Source: Streptococcus mitis (GTDB lineage Bacteria > Bacillota > Bacilli > Lactobacillales > Streptococcaceae). Taken from it: a stretch of DNA of 64,000 bases. The stretch is from assembly GCA_001560895.1 (NCBI GenBank), contig CP014326.1:1624001-1688000 (forward strand). Reading direction: 5' to 3'. The notes under the pieces are model-generated. The model saw nothing but the letters and a program-made list of their open reading frames with translations. It had not been told where the DNA came from and did not search any database. Below are positions 9,001 through 17,318 of the stretch, piece by piece (positions within the stretch are counted from its first letter, which is position 1; every line of letters starts with the position of its first letter). The position numbers were made by a program, and so were the translations under genes.

Positions 9001-9024
9001 AAAAACGAGCACTTTCGTACTCGC
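9001..9024 (-). terminator. rplK-rplA operon terminator
   Basis: CGAGTAC and GTGCTCG pair around a GAAA tetraloop, followed by TTTTTG on the minus strand, 20 bases beyond the rplA stop. Confidence 0.8.
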
Positions 9025-9044
9025 CTTTGTGTATAAACAACTGA

Positions 9045-9734
9045 TTAAAGTGAGTTTACGTCAACTTTGATACCAACACCTTGAGTAGTTGTGATAGTCA
9101 AGTTTGTTACGTAAGTTCCTTTAGCTGTAGCTGGTTTTGCTTTTTGGATTGTTTCGTTGAAAGCTTTGAAGTTTTCAACCAATTTTTCAGCTTCAAATGA
9201 TACTTTACCGATGATTGCTTGAACGTTACCTGCACGGTCAGCACGGTAAGTGATTTTACCACCTTTAGACTCTTCAACTGCTTTAGCAACATCCATTGTT
9301 ACAGTACCAGTTTTAGGGTTTGGCATCAAGTTACGTGGTCCAAGGACACGTCCAAGACGTCCAACAAGAGCCATCATGTCAGGCGTAGCGATAACTACGT
9401 CGAAGTCCAACCAACCGTCGTTGATTTTAGCAACAAGGTCATCTTCGCCAACAAAGTCTGCACCAGCAGCTTTTGCTTCTTCAGCTTTTGCACCACGTGC
9501 AAAAACAAGAACGCGTGAAGTTTTACCAGTCCCGTTTGGCAATACCATTGCTCCACGGATTTGTTGGTCAGCTTTTTTAACGTCGATGTTCAAGTTGTAA
9601 GCAACTTCTACAGTTGCGTCAAATTTTGCAAAGTTAGTTTCTTTTGCAAGTGCTACAGCTTCTTCTACGCTGTATGCTTTTGTGCTGTCGATTTTCTCAA
9701 GAGCAGCACGAAGTTGTTTGCTTTTTTTAGCCAT
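9045..9734 (-). CDS. rplA: 50S ribosomal protein L1
   Basis: Binds the L1 stalk of 23S rRNA and moves deacylated tRNA to the exit site; it also represses its own operon in many bacteria. [16 protein letters not shown] at the start and [21 protein letters not shown] in the middle are diagnostic. It has 229 residues. It is second in the rplK-rplA operon; the 97-base spacer carries an L1-binding-like motif. Confidence 0.98.
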
Positions 9735-9763
9735 TTTCTATTCTCCTTGTAAGTGGTTCAATC

Positions 9764-9779
9764 GATTTTCATCTCCCAC
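9764..9779 (-). promoter_or_regulatory. Putative L1 repressor site before rplA
   Basis: The minus strand reads GTGGGAGATGAAAATC, 30 bases before the rplA ATG. It matches the motif before rplK (10295-10310) at 14 of 16 positions and resembles the GGUGGGAGGC segment of the L1 site in 23S rRNA. Function as an L1 operator is inferred. Confidence 0.5.
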
Positions 9780-9831
9780 GTCACTTCTCGAAATGATGAA
9801 GTCTTGCGGGTTATATTGGGGGTGTTATTGA

Positions 9832-10257
9832 TTAGTCAACAACAGTGAATCCCATAGAACGAGCAGTACCTTCGATCATACGCATTGCAGACTCTACGTT
9901 TGCTGCGTTCAAATCTGGCATCTTAGTTTCTGCAATTTCTTGTACTTGTGCACGAGTAACTGTAGCAACTTTAGTTTTGTTAGGTGTACCTGATCCTTTT
10001 TCAACACCTGCAGCTTTTTTCAAAAGAACAGCAGCTGGTGGTGTTTTAGTGATGAAAGTAAATGATTTATCTTCGTAAACTGAGATAACAACTGGAATAA
10101 TCATACCAGCTTGGTCAGCTGTACGAGCGTTGAACTCTTTTGTGAATCCCATGATGTTGATACCAGCTTGACCAAGAGCAGGTCCAACCGGTGGAGCTGG
10201 TGTAGCTTTACCAGCAGGGATTTGCAATTTTACAAGTTTTTCGACTTTTTTAGCCAT
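9832..10257 (-). CDS. rplK: 50S ribosomal protein L11
   Basis: Stalk-base protein that binds 23S rRNA with L10/L12 and is needed for RelA activation and thiostrepton action. It shows [20 protein letters not shown] at the start and FTKEFNART; the C-terminal rRNA-binding part ends SMGFTVVD. It has 141 residues, the usual size. It is the first gene of the rplK-rplA operon, with a strong AGGAGG site. Confidence 0.98.
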   Translation of the reverse strand: MAKKVEKLVKLQIPAGKATPAPPVGPALGQAGINIMGFTKEFNARTADQAGMIIPVVISVYEDKSFTFITKTPPAAVLLKKAAGVEKGSGTPNKTKVATVTRAQVQEIAETKMPDLNAANVESAMRMIEGTARSMGFTVVD

Positions 10258-10294
10258 TTTTAAATCCTCCTTTGTGGTTTTGGCGGTAATTAGA

Positions 10295-10310
10295 GATTTT
10301 TACCTCCCAC
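10295..10310 (-). promoter_or_regulatory. Putative L1 repressor site in the rplK leader
   Basis: The minus strand reads GTGGGAGGTAAAAATC within the leader, 38 bases before the rplK ATG. It shares its core with the site before rplA and with the L1-stalk region of 23S rRNA. Confidence 0.5.
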
Positions 10311-10335
10311 AAGTATGCTTTTCACATACCCATCT

Positions 10336-10363
10336 ATTATACACTATTTATCTGGAATTGCAA
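10336..10363 (-). promoter_or_regulatory. Promoter of the rplK-rplA operon
   Basis: TTGCAA (10358-10363) and TATAAT (10336-10341) on the minus strand are 16 bases apart, about 80 bases upstream of rplK. Confidence 0.75.
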
Positions 10364-10379
10364 GAGAAAAGTTTATTTT

Positions 10380-11096
10380 TTAATCGACGTAATCTCCGCC
10401 TTCAAAGCCATAGTATTCTTCCAAACTGAGACCACTCTCAGCAATTTCTTTAGCTTCTTTTCCAACATAACGAAGGTGCCATTCCTCAGCCATATAGCCT
10501 GTTTCCTTTTCCTTACCTTTAAGATAACGAACAACAAAGCCATAATCAGCTGCATGGTCCAAGAGCCATTGGGCTGCTTTTTCTTCTGTCACCAATTCTC
10601 CATTTGTGCTAATCACATCAAAGGCCAAACCTGTTTGGTGTTCACTATAGCCAGGTCGAGCAGAGTAACGGTCAGCTGCTGCTTTCCCATCTTGATTAAC
10701 ATAATCTTGGTAGAGCTTGGTCTGAGTTTCATAACTTCTAAAGCCACTGTAATGGTCACTGATCGGGAAACCTGCCTCTTGCATCGCTTTGATGAGTTTG
10801 ACCAACTCAGCCTTGGCTGTTGGATTTTCCCCTGGATTGTAGTCTTTAGACAAGGGATAGTGTTTATTGGCTACGATGATTTCATCGTATTTCCCTTGGA
10901 TGCTGTAGTAGTCTCCTTTGTTAACCACTTCTGCTTTTTTCTGGGCAGCCCCTTGAGACTTACTTCCGACTGTCCCATCAGCCTTGGCTGTTTGCTCTGT
11001 CTTAGCTGCTCCGTCTTCATTTTTTGCTTTTTCTTGTGAACAAGCTGCTAGACTCAAGGCTAGCAAGGCTGTCAAGACAAGGTATCTTTTTTTCAT
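10380..11096 (-). CDS. ldcB: L,D-carboxypeptidase lipoprotein LdcB (VanY family)
   Basis: Trims D-Ala from tetrapeptide stems of peptidoglycan at the outer face of the membrane. The signal peptide has a lipobox (LSLAACSQ, Cys19), followed by a Lys/Ala/Gln-rich linker to about residue 55. The VanY zinc-peptidase domain has SGFRSYETQ, RPGYSEHQTGLAFDV and EEWHLRYVG, carrying the zinc ligands. It has 238 residues, as in pneumococcal LdcB/DacB. It is the last gene of an M42 peptidase-HIT-ldcB operon with spacings of one or two bases. Confidence 0.92.
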   Translation of the reverse strand: MKKRYLVLTALLALSLAACSQEKAKNEDGAAKTEQTAKADGTVGSKSQGAAQKKAEVVNKGDYYSIQGKYDEIIVANKHYPLSKDYNPGENPTAKAELVKLIKAMQEAGFPISDHYSGFRSYETQTKLYQDYVNQDGKAAADRYSARPGYSEHQTGLAFDVISTNGELVTEEKAAQWLLDHAADYGFVVRYLKGKEKETGYMAEEWHLRYVGKEAKEIAESGLSLEEYYGFEGGDYVD

Positions 11097-11098
11097 TT

Positions 11099-11569
11099 CT
11101 ACTCCTTTATTTCTAATAGTTTATCTACTTCTGACGATAAACATTCGACTAATCTTTTAATCTCTTCCGGTTTTACTTGGCAAGTTTCTGCTGTCATTTC
11201 TTCAAAGGGAACCCACCAAACTGGCCCACGACCTTTAAGACCGTGGCCATTCATATCACCTGTCCGTCGTGGAAACAGATGCCAATGAAGATGGGCATCG
11301 CCATTTCCTAGCAGCTCGATATTCATTTTCTCAGCAGTAAAGGCCTTGGCAACTGCCTCTTGGACTAGACTCATTTCTTCGAGAAAACGGAGTCTTGTTT
11401 CCTTTTTCAAATGGTGTAATTCGGTGACATGTTCCTTGGCTAGAAAAAGACTATAGCCTGCAAAATACTGGTGATCTCCAATCACAAGATAGCCTGTTTC
11501 CAACTCTTTGACAAAATAGGGATTTTCTCCCTTCTTGATGAGATCAATTCTCTGGCAAATCAGACACAT
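11099..11569 (-). CDS. HIT-family hydrolase
   Basis: A nucleotide-binding hydrolase of the histidine-triad superfamily. The triad is seen as GDAHLHWHLFPRR near residue 95; an N-terminal CLICQRIDLI may bind metal. It has 156 residues. It lies between the M42 peptidase and ldcB with almost no spacing, so it is co-transcribed. The substrate is not evident. Confidence 0.85.
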   Translation of the reverse strand: MCLICQRIDLIKKGENPYFVKELETGYLVIGDHQYFAGYSLFLAKEHVTELHHLKKETRLRFLEEMSLVQEAVAKAFTAEKMNIELLGNGDAHLHWHLFPRRTGDMNGHGLKGRGPVWWVPFEEMTAETCQVKPEEIKRLVECLSSEVDKLLEIKE

Positions 11570-11570
11570 A

Positions 11571-12608
11571 TCAATCTACCAACGCGCTCTTAAGGTAAGC
11601 ATCAACCATACGCTCGGTTGCGACCACCGAGTCAATATGAGTACGCTCATAAGAATGACTAGACTCGATACCAGCACCAAGCAGAGCGTGTTTGACTTCT
11701 GCACCTGCGGACATAGCCGCTGAAGCATCCGAACCATAAAATGGATAGATGTCCAGCTTAAATGGAATATCTTGCTCTTTCGCCAAGGCAACCAAATGTT
11801 GACGGAAGTCATAGTGATAAGGTCCAGAAGCATCCTTGACACAGATGGACACTGTGTACTCATCTGTCTGCTGGTCATCTCCCATAGCTCCCATATCCAC
11901 AGCCAGATATTCTACTACCTGAGCAGGAATATTAGAGTTAGCACCGTGGCCTACTTCTTCAAAGACTGAAAAAGCAAAATGAGTTGTTACTGGTAATTCA
12001 ATCTTCTCTTCCTTATAAATACGAAGAAGATTAAGTAAAATCGCTGCACTGACCTTATCGTCCAAATGACGAGACTTGATAAAACCCGTCTCTGTCACGA
12101 CGGTTCGTGGATCAAAGCTGATAAAATCACCGACCTCAATACCAAGAGCACGAGTTTCTTTTTCACTGGTTACTTTTGCATCCAAACGCACTTCCATATT
12201 TTCCTGCGTGCGTTCTGCAGTTCCTGCATCCTTATAGACATGACAAGAAGTTTGGTGGATGAGGATGGTTCCTGATACTTTTTCACCTGTGCTAGCCACA
12301 TGAACGGTACAGTTTTCACCTTCAATCATGTTCCAAGGAAAACCACCGATACGGTCCATTTTGAGACGGCCATCTGGTTTGACAGCACGGACAATAGCAC
12401 CAAGCGTATCTACATGGGCAGTCACATAACGTTGTTGCTCATCATTTTGACCTTTAATAGTTACATTGACACCGCCCTTGGCCGTGCGAACCGGTTGGTA
12501 ACCAAAACCTTCTAGAGTCTTGACTAAATAGTCCGAAATCTCCCGAGTGAAGCCCGTTGGCGACGCAATGGCTGTCAGTTCTTTGATATATTCTACTGTT
12601 TGATTCAT
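11571..12608 (-). CDS. M42-family aminopeptidase (glutamyl aminopeptidase-like)
   Basis: A cytosolic metallo-aminopeptidase. Metal ligands are visible in TAHVDTLG, SRHLDDKVSAA, FEEVGHGANS, AVDMGAMG and the C-terminal SSHSYERTH. The length of 345 residues matches PepA-type glutamyl/aspartyl aminopeptidases of streptococci. It heads the operon with the HIT protein and ldcB; co-transcription of a peptide-trimming enzyme with a peptidoglycan peptidase suggests coordinated peptide recycling, but this is inference. Confidence 0.88.
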   Translation of the reverse strand: MNQTVEYIKELTAIASPTGFTREISDYLVKTLEGFGYQPVRTAKGGVNVTIKGQNDEQQRYVTAHVDTLGAIVRAVKPDGRLKMDRIGGFPWNMIEGENCTVHVASTGEKVSGTILIHQTSCHVYKDAGTAERTQENMEVRLDAKVTSEKETRALGIEVGDFISFDPRTVVTETGFIKSRHLDDKVSAAILLNLLRIYKEEKIELPVTTHFAFSVFEEVGHGANSNIPAQVVEYLAVDMGAMGDDQQTDEYTVSICVKDASGPYHYDFRQHLVALAKEQDIPFKLDIYPFYGSDASAAMSAGAEVKHALLGAGIESSHSYERTHIDSVVATERMVDAYLKSALVD

Positions 12609-12654
12609 TTCTTCACCTCTTTTGCTACCTATTATAACACATTTATCATCGGAT

Positions 12655-12700
12655 AAAAAAGAAAATCACCCCTGTAGACTTAGCTACAAAAGTGATTTTA
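12655..12700 (-). terminator. brnQ terminator
   Basis: AAAATCAC and GTGATTTT, with an inner TTGTAG/CTACA stem, form a hairpin just after the brnQ stop; on the minus strand CTTTTTT follows. Confidence 0.8.
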
Positions 12701-12704
12701 ATGA

Positions 12705-14030
12705 TTATTCCATTTCAAAAACATCGCTTTCTTGCTTATTTGGTAGAACCAATGAGAGCAAGATTCCGACAACGGCTGGTACTAACCATGGGAGAGATGC
12801 CTTGGCAAAAGGAAGAGCGTTGACAAGATTTGCAAGAAACTCAACTTTAAATGAGCTTCCTAGTACGCTTGCAATGGCAATAGCTGTAACAACAGCAATT
12901 GTCAACTGCATACCTGGTTTTGAAAGAGCCACAAATTTGTTGACAATGACAATCATAACGATAGCAATCGTGATTGGGTACAAGATAACCAGTACTGGAA
13001 TTGAGTACTTGATAATCGCATCAAGACCTAAATTAGCAATGGCAAATCCAATCAAGGTAAAGGCTGTCGCATAAACCTTGTAGCTGATTTGTGGGAAGCG
13101 TTCATTAAAGAACTCAGCTGTTGACACAATCAGACCAACTGTTGTTGTGAAGCAGGTTACGGTCACCATAGCTGCAAGGAAGAGTTGAGCTGTTGAGCCA
13201 AAGATTTCTTGAGTGGCTTGTGACAAGATGTAAACACCTGGTGTTCCACCCTTCATCGCTTCAGCTGGTACTGGGAAATGATTTCCAAGGAAACCTAAAC
13301 CGATGTAAAGAGCGCTGAAGGCAAGGGCAACAACGATACCAACGACCCAAATAGTTGAAATGTATTCTTTCTTACTTGAAAATCCAAGTTGTTTCAAGGT
13401 TTGAACTGCGATTACGCTAAAGGCAACTGAAGCAAGGGCATCCAAAGTATTATAACCTTCTAGGAAACCTGTACCAAAGGCAGAAGCTTGATAAGCAGCT
13501 GACGCAGCTTGAGGACTTGTTCCACCATATTTGATAGCTCCTAGAACAACCAAGATAACAATCAAAATCGCAAAGACTGGCGTTAAGATACGGCCGATAC
13601 GGTCTAAGATTTTTGATGGATTAAGCGAAATTAGATAGGCTGCTGCAAAATACAGAACCGTAAAGACAATCAAGCCAAAACCTTTATTTGCATCCGACAA
13701 AAGGGGGCTAATCCCTACTTCGTAAGCTGTTGTAGCAGTACGTGGGATAGCAAAGAATGGACCGATTGACAAGTAAAGAACTGAGAGGTAAAGAGTCGCA
13801 AACCAAGGCGCTATCTTTGTTGAAATCTCGTAAATATATCCTTTAGGATTTAGCGTTCCAATAATAAGAGTCAAGACGGCGATACCGACACCTGAAAAAA
13901 CAAAACCTGCGATGGCAGGAAGAAAATGTTCTCCAGATAGAGCACCTAGAGAAGGCGGAAAAATCAAGTTCCCCGCACCAAAAAATATTCCAAACAGGAG
14001 CAAACCTGTTAGGGCACCTTTTTTAGCCAT
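12705..14030 (-). CDS. brnQ: Branched-chain amino acid:cation symporter
   Basis: Imports Leu, Ile and Val with sodium or protons; about twelve membrane segments. The signature GIFFGAGNLIFPPSLG lies at the N-terminus. I place the start at the ATG at 14030 (MAKKGALTG) because AAGGAG sits six bases upstream; the frame is open five codons further. Length is 441 residues, usual for LIVCS transporters. A CodY-box-like sequence lies about 110 bases upstream. Confidence 0.93.
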   Translation of the reverse strand: MAKKGALTGLLLFGIFFGAGNLIFPPSLGALSGEHFLPAIAGFVFSGVGIAVLTLIIGTLNPKGYIYEISTKIAPWFATLYLSVLYLSIGPFFAIPRTATTAYEVGISPLLSDANKGFGLIVFTVLYFAAAYLISLNPSKILDRIGRILTPVFAILIVILVVLGAIKYGGTSPQAASAAYQASAFGTGFLEGYNTLDALASVAFSVIAVQTLKQLGFSSKKEYISTIWVVGIVVALAFSALYIGLGFLGNHFPVPAEAMKGGTPGVYILSQATQEIFGSTAQLFLAAMVTVTCFTTTVGLIVSTAEFFNERFPQISYKVYATAFTLIGFAIANLGLDAIIKYSIPVLVILYPITIAIVMIVIVNKFVALSKPGMQLTIAVVTAIAIASVLGSSFKVEFLANLVNALPFAKASLPWLVPAVVGILLSLVLPNKQESDVFEME

Positions 14031-14140
14031 GAAAATCTCCTTCATATTTATAAAATACTGACCTAGTATATCATGAATAAGAGTATGAAAAAAGTATCAC
14101 GAAGTAAATATTGAATGTTTTCAAGATTCTTAAAAATAAG

Positions 14141-14155
14141 AATTGTCTAAAAATA
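14141..14155 (-). promoter_or_regulatory. Possible CodY box upstream of brnQ
   Basis: The minus strand reads TATTTTTAGACAATT, matching AATTTTCWGAAAATT at 12 of 15 positions. CodY control of branched-chain amino acid uptake is well established in Gram-positives; this site is inferred by similarity only. Confidence 0.3.
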
Positions 14156-14200
14156 AAATCCCCTACCGAGATCACACCAAGTAGGAGAAAATTATAATGT

Positions 14201-14488
14201 TTAAAGTTCTTCAAAGGCCATCATGCCACCTTGGACATTGATAACCTCATAACCTTGTTCTGATAAGAATTGGCAAGCACGCGCCGATCTCATTCCAGAT
14301 TTACAAATAACATAATGTAACTGTTCCTTGTCCAATTGATCATAAGTATCAGCTAATTGACTCAGAGGAAGATTCTGAGCACCTTCTAAATGAAGAGCTT
14401 CAAACTCATCCACTTCTCTCACGTCCACTAAAGAAAGTTGGTCATTTTGGTAAAGCTGGTAAAATGCGTCAAAGGCTATTTCTTTCAT
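14201..14488 (-). CDS. Rhodanese-domain protein
   Basis: A single-domain rhodanese of 95 residues with the active-site loop CKSGMRSARA (Cys as sulfur acceptor) and LVDVREVDEFEALH. Probably a sulfur-carrier or persulfide-handling protein. Its ATG overlaps the stop of the upstream uracil-DNA-glycosylase-like gene by four bases, so the two are translationally coupled. Confidence 0.88.
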   Translation of the reverse strand: MKEIAFDAFYQLYQNDQLSLVDVREVDEFEALHLEGAQNLPLSQLADTYDQLDKEQLHYVICKSGMRSARACQFLSEQGYEVINVQGGMMAFEEL

Positions 14489-15075
14489 TCTTTTTCTCCT
14501 AAAATAGTTTTAATTCTTTTTTTCAAATCCGGCACCACTTCTGCCTCAAACCAAGGATTTTTGGCCATCCAGATTTGATTTCGCGGTGAGGGGTGAACTA
14601 AAGGAAAATACTCTGGCAAGTAATTCTGATAATATTTTACCCGTTCTGTCACCTTGCCACTGACTTTCTCCTGTAAATAGTAGGCTTGGGCATATTGGCC
14701 GATCAAGAGGGTCAACTGAATATCGGGCAATTCTTGCAAGATCTGCGGATGCCATTTTTCTGCAAAGCCAGTTCTCGGTGGCAGGTCACCTGACTTGCCA
14801 TGCCCTGGAAAGTAGAAATCCATGGGCAAAACAGCAAAATAGCCTGAATTGTAAAAGGTATCTTCATCCACACCGAGCCAATCTCGCAAGCGGTCACCAC
14901 TTTTGTCCTTCCAGTAAAGGCCTGCTTCTTGAGTTTTAAGTCCTGGTGCCTGACCGATGATATTGATGCGAGCAGTCTTTGGCGCTGCAAAGAGAGGCTC
15001 GATGCCACGCTTTGTATAGGTAGCATTCTGCGGATCTGCCATAATAGCCTGTTTGATTCTTTCAATTTGAGACAT
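14485..15075 (-). CDS. Uracil-DNA glycosylase superfamily protein
   Basis: It has the UDG-fold motifs INIIGQAPGLKTQ (water-activating loop region) and VHPSPRNQIW (minor-groove loop), in 196 residues. The motifs differ from classical Ung (GQDPYH), so this is a divergent family member, seen in streptococci next to the rhodanese gene. It may remove uracil or another damaged base, or act on RNA; the substrate is not shown by the sequence. Confidence 0.8.
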   Translation of the reverse strand: MSQIERIKQAIMADPQNATYTKRGIEPLFAAPKTARINIIGQAPGLKTQEAGLYWKDKSGDRLRDWLGVDEDTFYNSGYFAVLPMDFYFPGHGKSGDLPPRTGFAEKWHPQILQELPDIQLTLLIGQYAQAYYLQEKVSGKVTERVKYYQNYLPEYFPLVHPSPRNQIWMAKNPWFEAEVVPDLKKRIKTILGEKE

Positions 15076-15128
15076 CTACTTTCCCTCCAAAAAGAAGTCT
15101 AAGCATACAATCTCAGACTTCTATCGTT

Positions 15129-16529
15129 TTATTTGATCAATTCATAAATAGCTTCGGCATAGATTGCTGCAGCTCGGAAGAGATCATCTAAGGCGATGAA
15201 TTCATTGGCTTGGTGCATGGTGTCAATTGAGTCTGGGAACATGGCACCATAGGCAACACCTCGTTCAAGCAAGCGACCAAAGGTTCCACCACCGATGACT
15301 TGCTCGTGACCTTTAAGACCAGTTTGTTTTTCATAAACATTCAACAAGGTTTGCACAAGTGGATCTTCCATTGGCACATAGTGAGGGGTGTGACCGTGCT
15401 CAGAAAGGCTAACAGAAGCAACTGGCAAGTTTTCAAGGATTGACTTGATTTGTTCTGGACTTGTTCCTTTTGGATAGCGGATGTTAAGGGCAATGGTATT
15501 ATCAGCGCTTGTTTCGTCAAAGCGGAAGACACCGGCATTCATAGAAAGGGCACCCATCTTTTCATCCACATGAGCAATCTTGAGATTTTCACCCTCATGA
15601 TCGTTCAAGAGAATCTTACCAGCGATGTCAAGGTAGTCTTTGGCTGGACCAGCAAAGTCAAACTGGCTGAGGAAGAGGGCTAGGTAAGTCGCACCATTGA
15701 CACCTGAAGCAGGCATAGCACCGTGGGCTGATTTACCAATGATCGTCACCTTGTATTGGCCAGCTTCTTCTTGGAGTTCTCCTCTAAGTTTGTGTTCTGC
15801 AACAAAGGCATCTAGTTTCCCTTGCAAGTCAGCCAAGTCACCTGAAACAACTGCTGTTGCTGATTCTGGTACCATGTTTTCACGCAAACCACCTGCAAAG
15901 CTGTGAAGACGGGCTACACCTGTATTTTCACCTGCAAAGTGGAGGTATTCTGTGATATTTCCTTTTTCACCATTGATGATAGGGAACTCAGCATCTGGAG
16001 AGAAACCGAAGTCTGGTTTTGAAAGTCCTACGTGCTCGAAATAGTAGTCCATGTCTGCCCAGCCTGATTCTTCGTCTGTTCCAACGATGAAGCGAACTTT
16101 CTTAGAAGTTGGAAGACCCAATTCTTTGATGATTTTCAAACCATAGTAACAAGCTGTTGTAGGACCCTTGTCATCCGAAGCACCACGCGCATAAAGACGA
16201 CCATCTTTGATAGTTGGTGTGTAGGGATCTGTGTCCCAACCGCTACCAGCAGGCACTACATCCATGTGGGCAAAGATTCCGAGAACTTCTTCTCCATCAC
16301 CAAACTCAAAATGTCCTGCGTAATTGTCAACATTCTTAGTTGGATAGCCATCACGGTCTGCGATTTCAAGGAATTTTTCCAAGGCTTTTACCGGCCCAGG
16401 TCCAAATGGATGCTCAGCATCAACCTTGCTATCATCACGTTCTGAGTTGATTTCCAAAAGGCTAAACAAGTCAGCCAAGAGGTCTTCTTTGCGTTTTTCT
16501 ACTTCTGCTGTAAAATCAATTGCTGTCAT
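15129..16529 (-). CDS. pepV: Dipeptidase PepV (M20 family)
   Basis: A cytosolic zinc dipeptidase that completes peptide breakdown. Motifs include GIFAHMDVVPAGSGW, YARGASDDKGPT (bridging Asp), GTDEESGWADM (catalytic Glu) and a C-terminal GGGTFGRL with TMHQANEF. The start is the ATG at 16529 (MTAIDFTAEVEK); the twelve codons upstream in frame are Lys/Arg-rich and lie over the ribosome site. This gives 466 residues, the usual size. The nitroreductase ends only 13 bases upstream. Confidence 0.94.
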   Translation of the reverse strand: MTAIDFTAEVEKRKEDLLADLFSLLEINSERDDSKVDAEHPFGPGPVKALEKFLEIADRDGYPTKNVDNYAGHFEFGDGEEVLGIFAHMDVVPAGSGWDTDPYTPTIKDGRLYARGASDDKGPTTACYYGLKIIKELGLPTSKKVRFIVGTDEESGWADMDYYFEHVGLSKPDFGFSPDAEFPIINGEKGNITEYLHFAGENTGVARLHSFAGGLRENMVPESATAVVSGDLADLQGKLDAFVAEHKLRGELQEEAGQYKVTIIGKSAHGAMPASGVNGATYLALFLSQFDFAGPAKDYLDIAGKILLNDHEGENLKIAHVDEKMGALSMNAGVFRFDETSADNTIALNIRYPKGTSPEQIKSILENLPVASVSLSEHGHTPHYVPMEDPLVQTLLNVYEKQTGLKGHEQVIGGGTFGRLLERGVAYGAMFPDSIDTMHQANEFIALDDLFRAAAIYAEAIYELIK

Positions 16530-16542
16530 TTTTTTCTTCTTT

Positions 16543-17148
16543 CTATCTTTTCTCGATGATTTCATCTACTGGCAAGCGGTAGCTTGGTTCCAATTTTTCG
16601 TCTGTGTAACCCACTGTAATCAAAAGTTCTGGACGGAAACGGTCTTCAATTTCCAAAACCTCATTGACTTTTGATTTGTCAAATCCAAGGATCAAATTTG
16701 ATCCGATTCCTTGGTCTGTAAGAGCCAAAACCAAGTTCATAGCAACCAAACCTGCATTGAGGGCTAGGTAGTCACTAACCTGTTGTTCATTGTAACGGGC
16801 AAATTCAGCAGGCAAATTTTTCATGAAGTATTGAAGTTGCTCTTCAGAAAAGTTATGAGCACCACCAACTCGGGCAATCTTACGAGCACGTTTAGCCAGA
16901 TCTGTGTCTGTAAACAAGGCAATGGTCACAGGCGCTGATGATACCTGTTCAAAGTTTGAACCATAAGCCAATTTTGCTAGTTCGGCATTTTTCTCACGAA
17001 CGACCACAAATTTCCAAGGCTGGCTATTGTGGGCACTTGGAGCCAAGGTTGCGATTTCGATAGCCGTACGCACATCTTTGGGATCAACCGGCTTATCAGT
17101 GAAATGCTTAGTCGCATGACGTTTTTTATTTAATTCGAGAAATTTCAT
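16543..17148 (-). CDS. Nitroreductase-family FMN oxidoreductase
   Basis: A 201-residue nitroreductase fold protein: KKRHATKHFTD binds FMN at the start, LAPSAHNSQPWKFVVV is diagnostic, and GIGSNLILGF lies in the second half. It reduces an unidentified substrate with NAD(P)H. It is divergent from the downstream lipoprotein gene; an extended -10 (TGGTAGAAT) lies about 40 bases upstream. It is likely co-transcribed with pepV. Confidence 0.9.
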   Translation of the reverse strand: MKFLELNKKRHATKHFTDKPVDPKDVRTAIEIATLAPSAHNSQPWKFVVVREKNAELAKLAYGSNFEQVSSAPVTIALFTDTDLAKRARKIARVGGAHNFSEEQLQYFMKNLPAEFARYNEQQVSDYLALNAGLVAMNLVLALTDQGIGSNLILGFDKSKVNEVLEIEDRFRPELLITVGYTDEKLEPSYRLPVDEIIEKR

Positions 17149-17228
17149 GATCGATTTCCTTTTCTAATTCTACTGCTTCCATTCTACCATAATTTGAAAG
17201 AGCTTGCAGGGATTTTTCATGATTAAGA

Positions 17229-17251
17229 TTTTTTATGGCAGCCATAAAAAA
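17229..17251. promoter_or_regulatory. 23-base perfect palindrome between divergent genes
   Basis: TTTTTTATGGC, A, GCCATAAAAAA form a perfect inverted repeat between the nitroreductase (minus) and the lipoprotein gene (plus), just upstream of a plausible -35 TTGGTT for the latter. It has the form of an operator; the binding protein is unknown. Confidence 0.4.
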
Positions 17252-17318
17252 TATATATTGGTTCATCGGGACAGTTTCTGATAAACTAACAAGTACTTTA
17301 CATTTGAATGGAGACATT

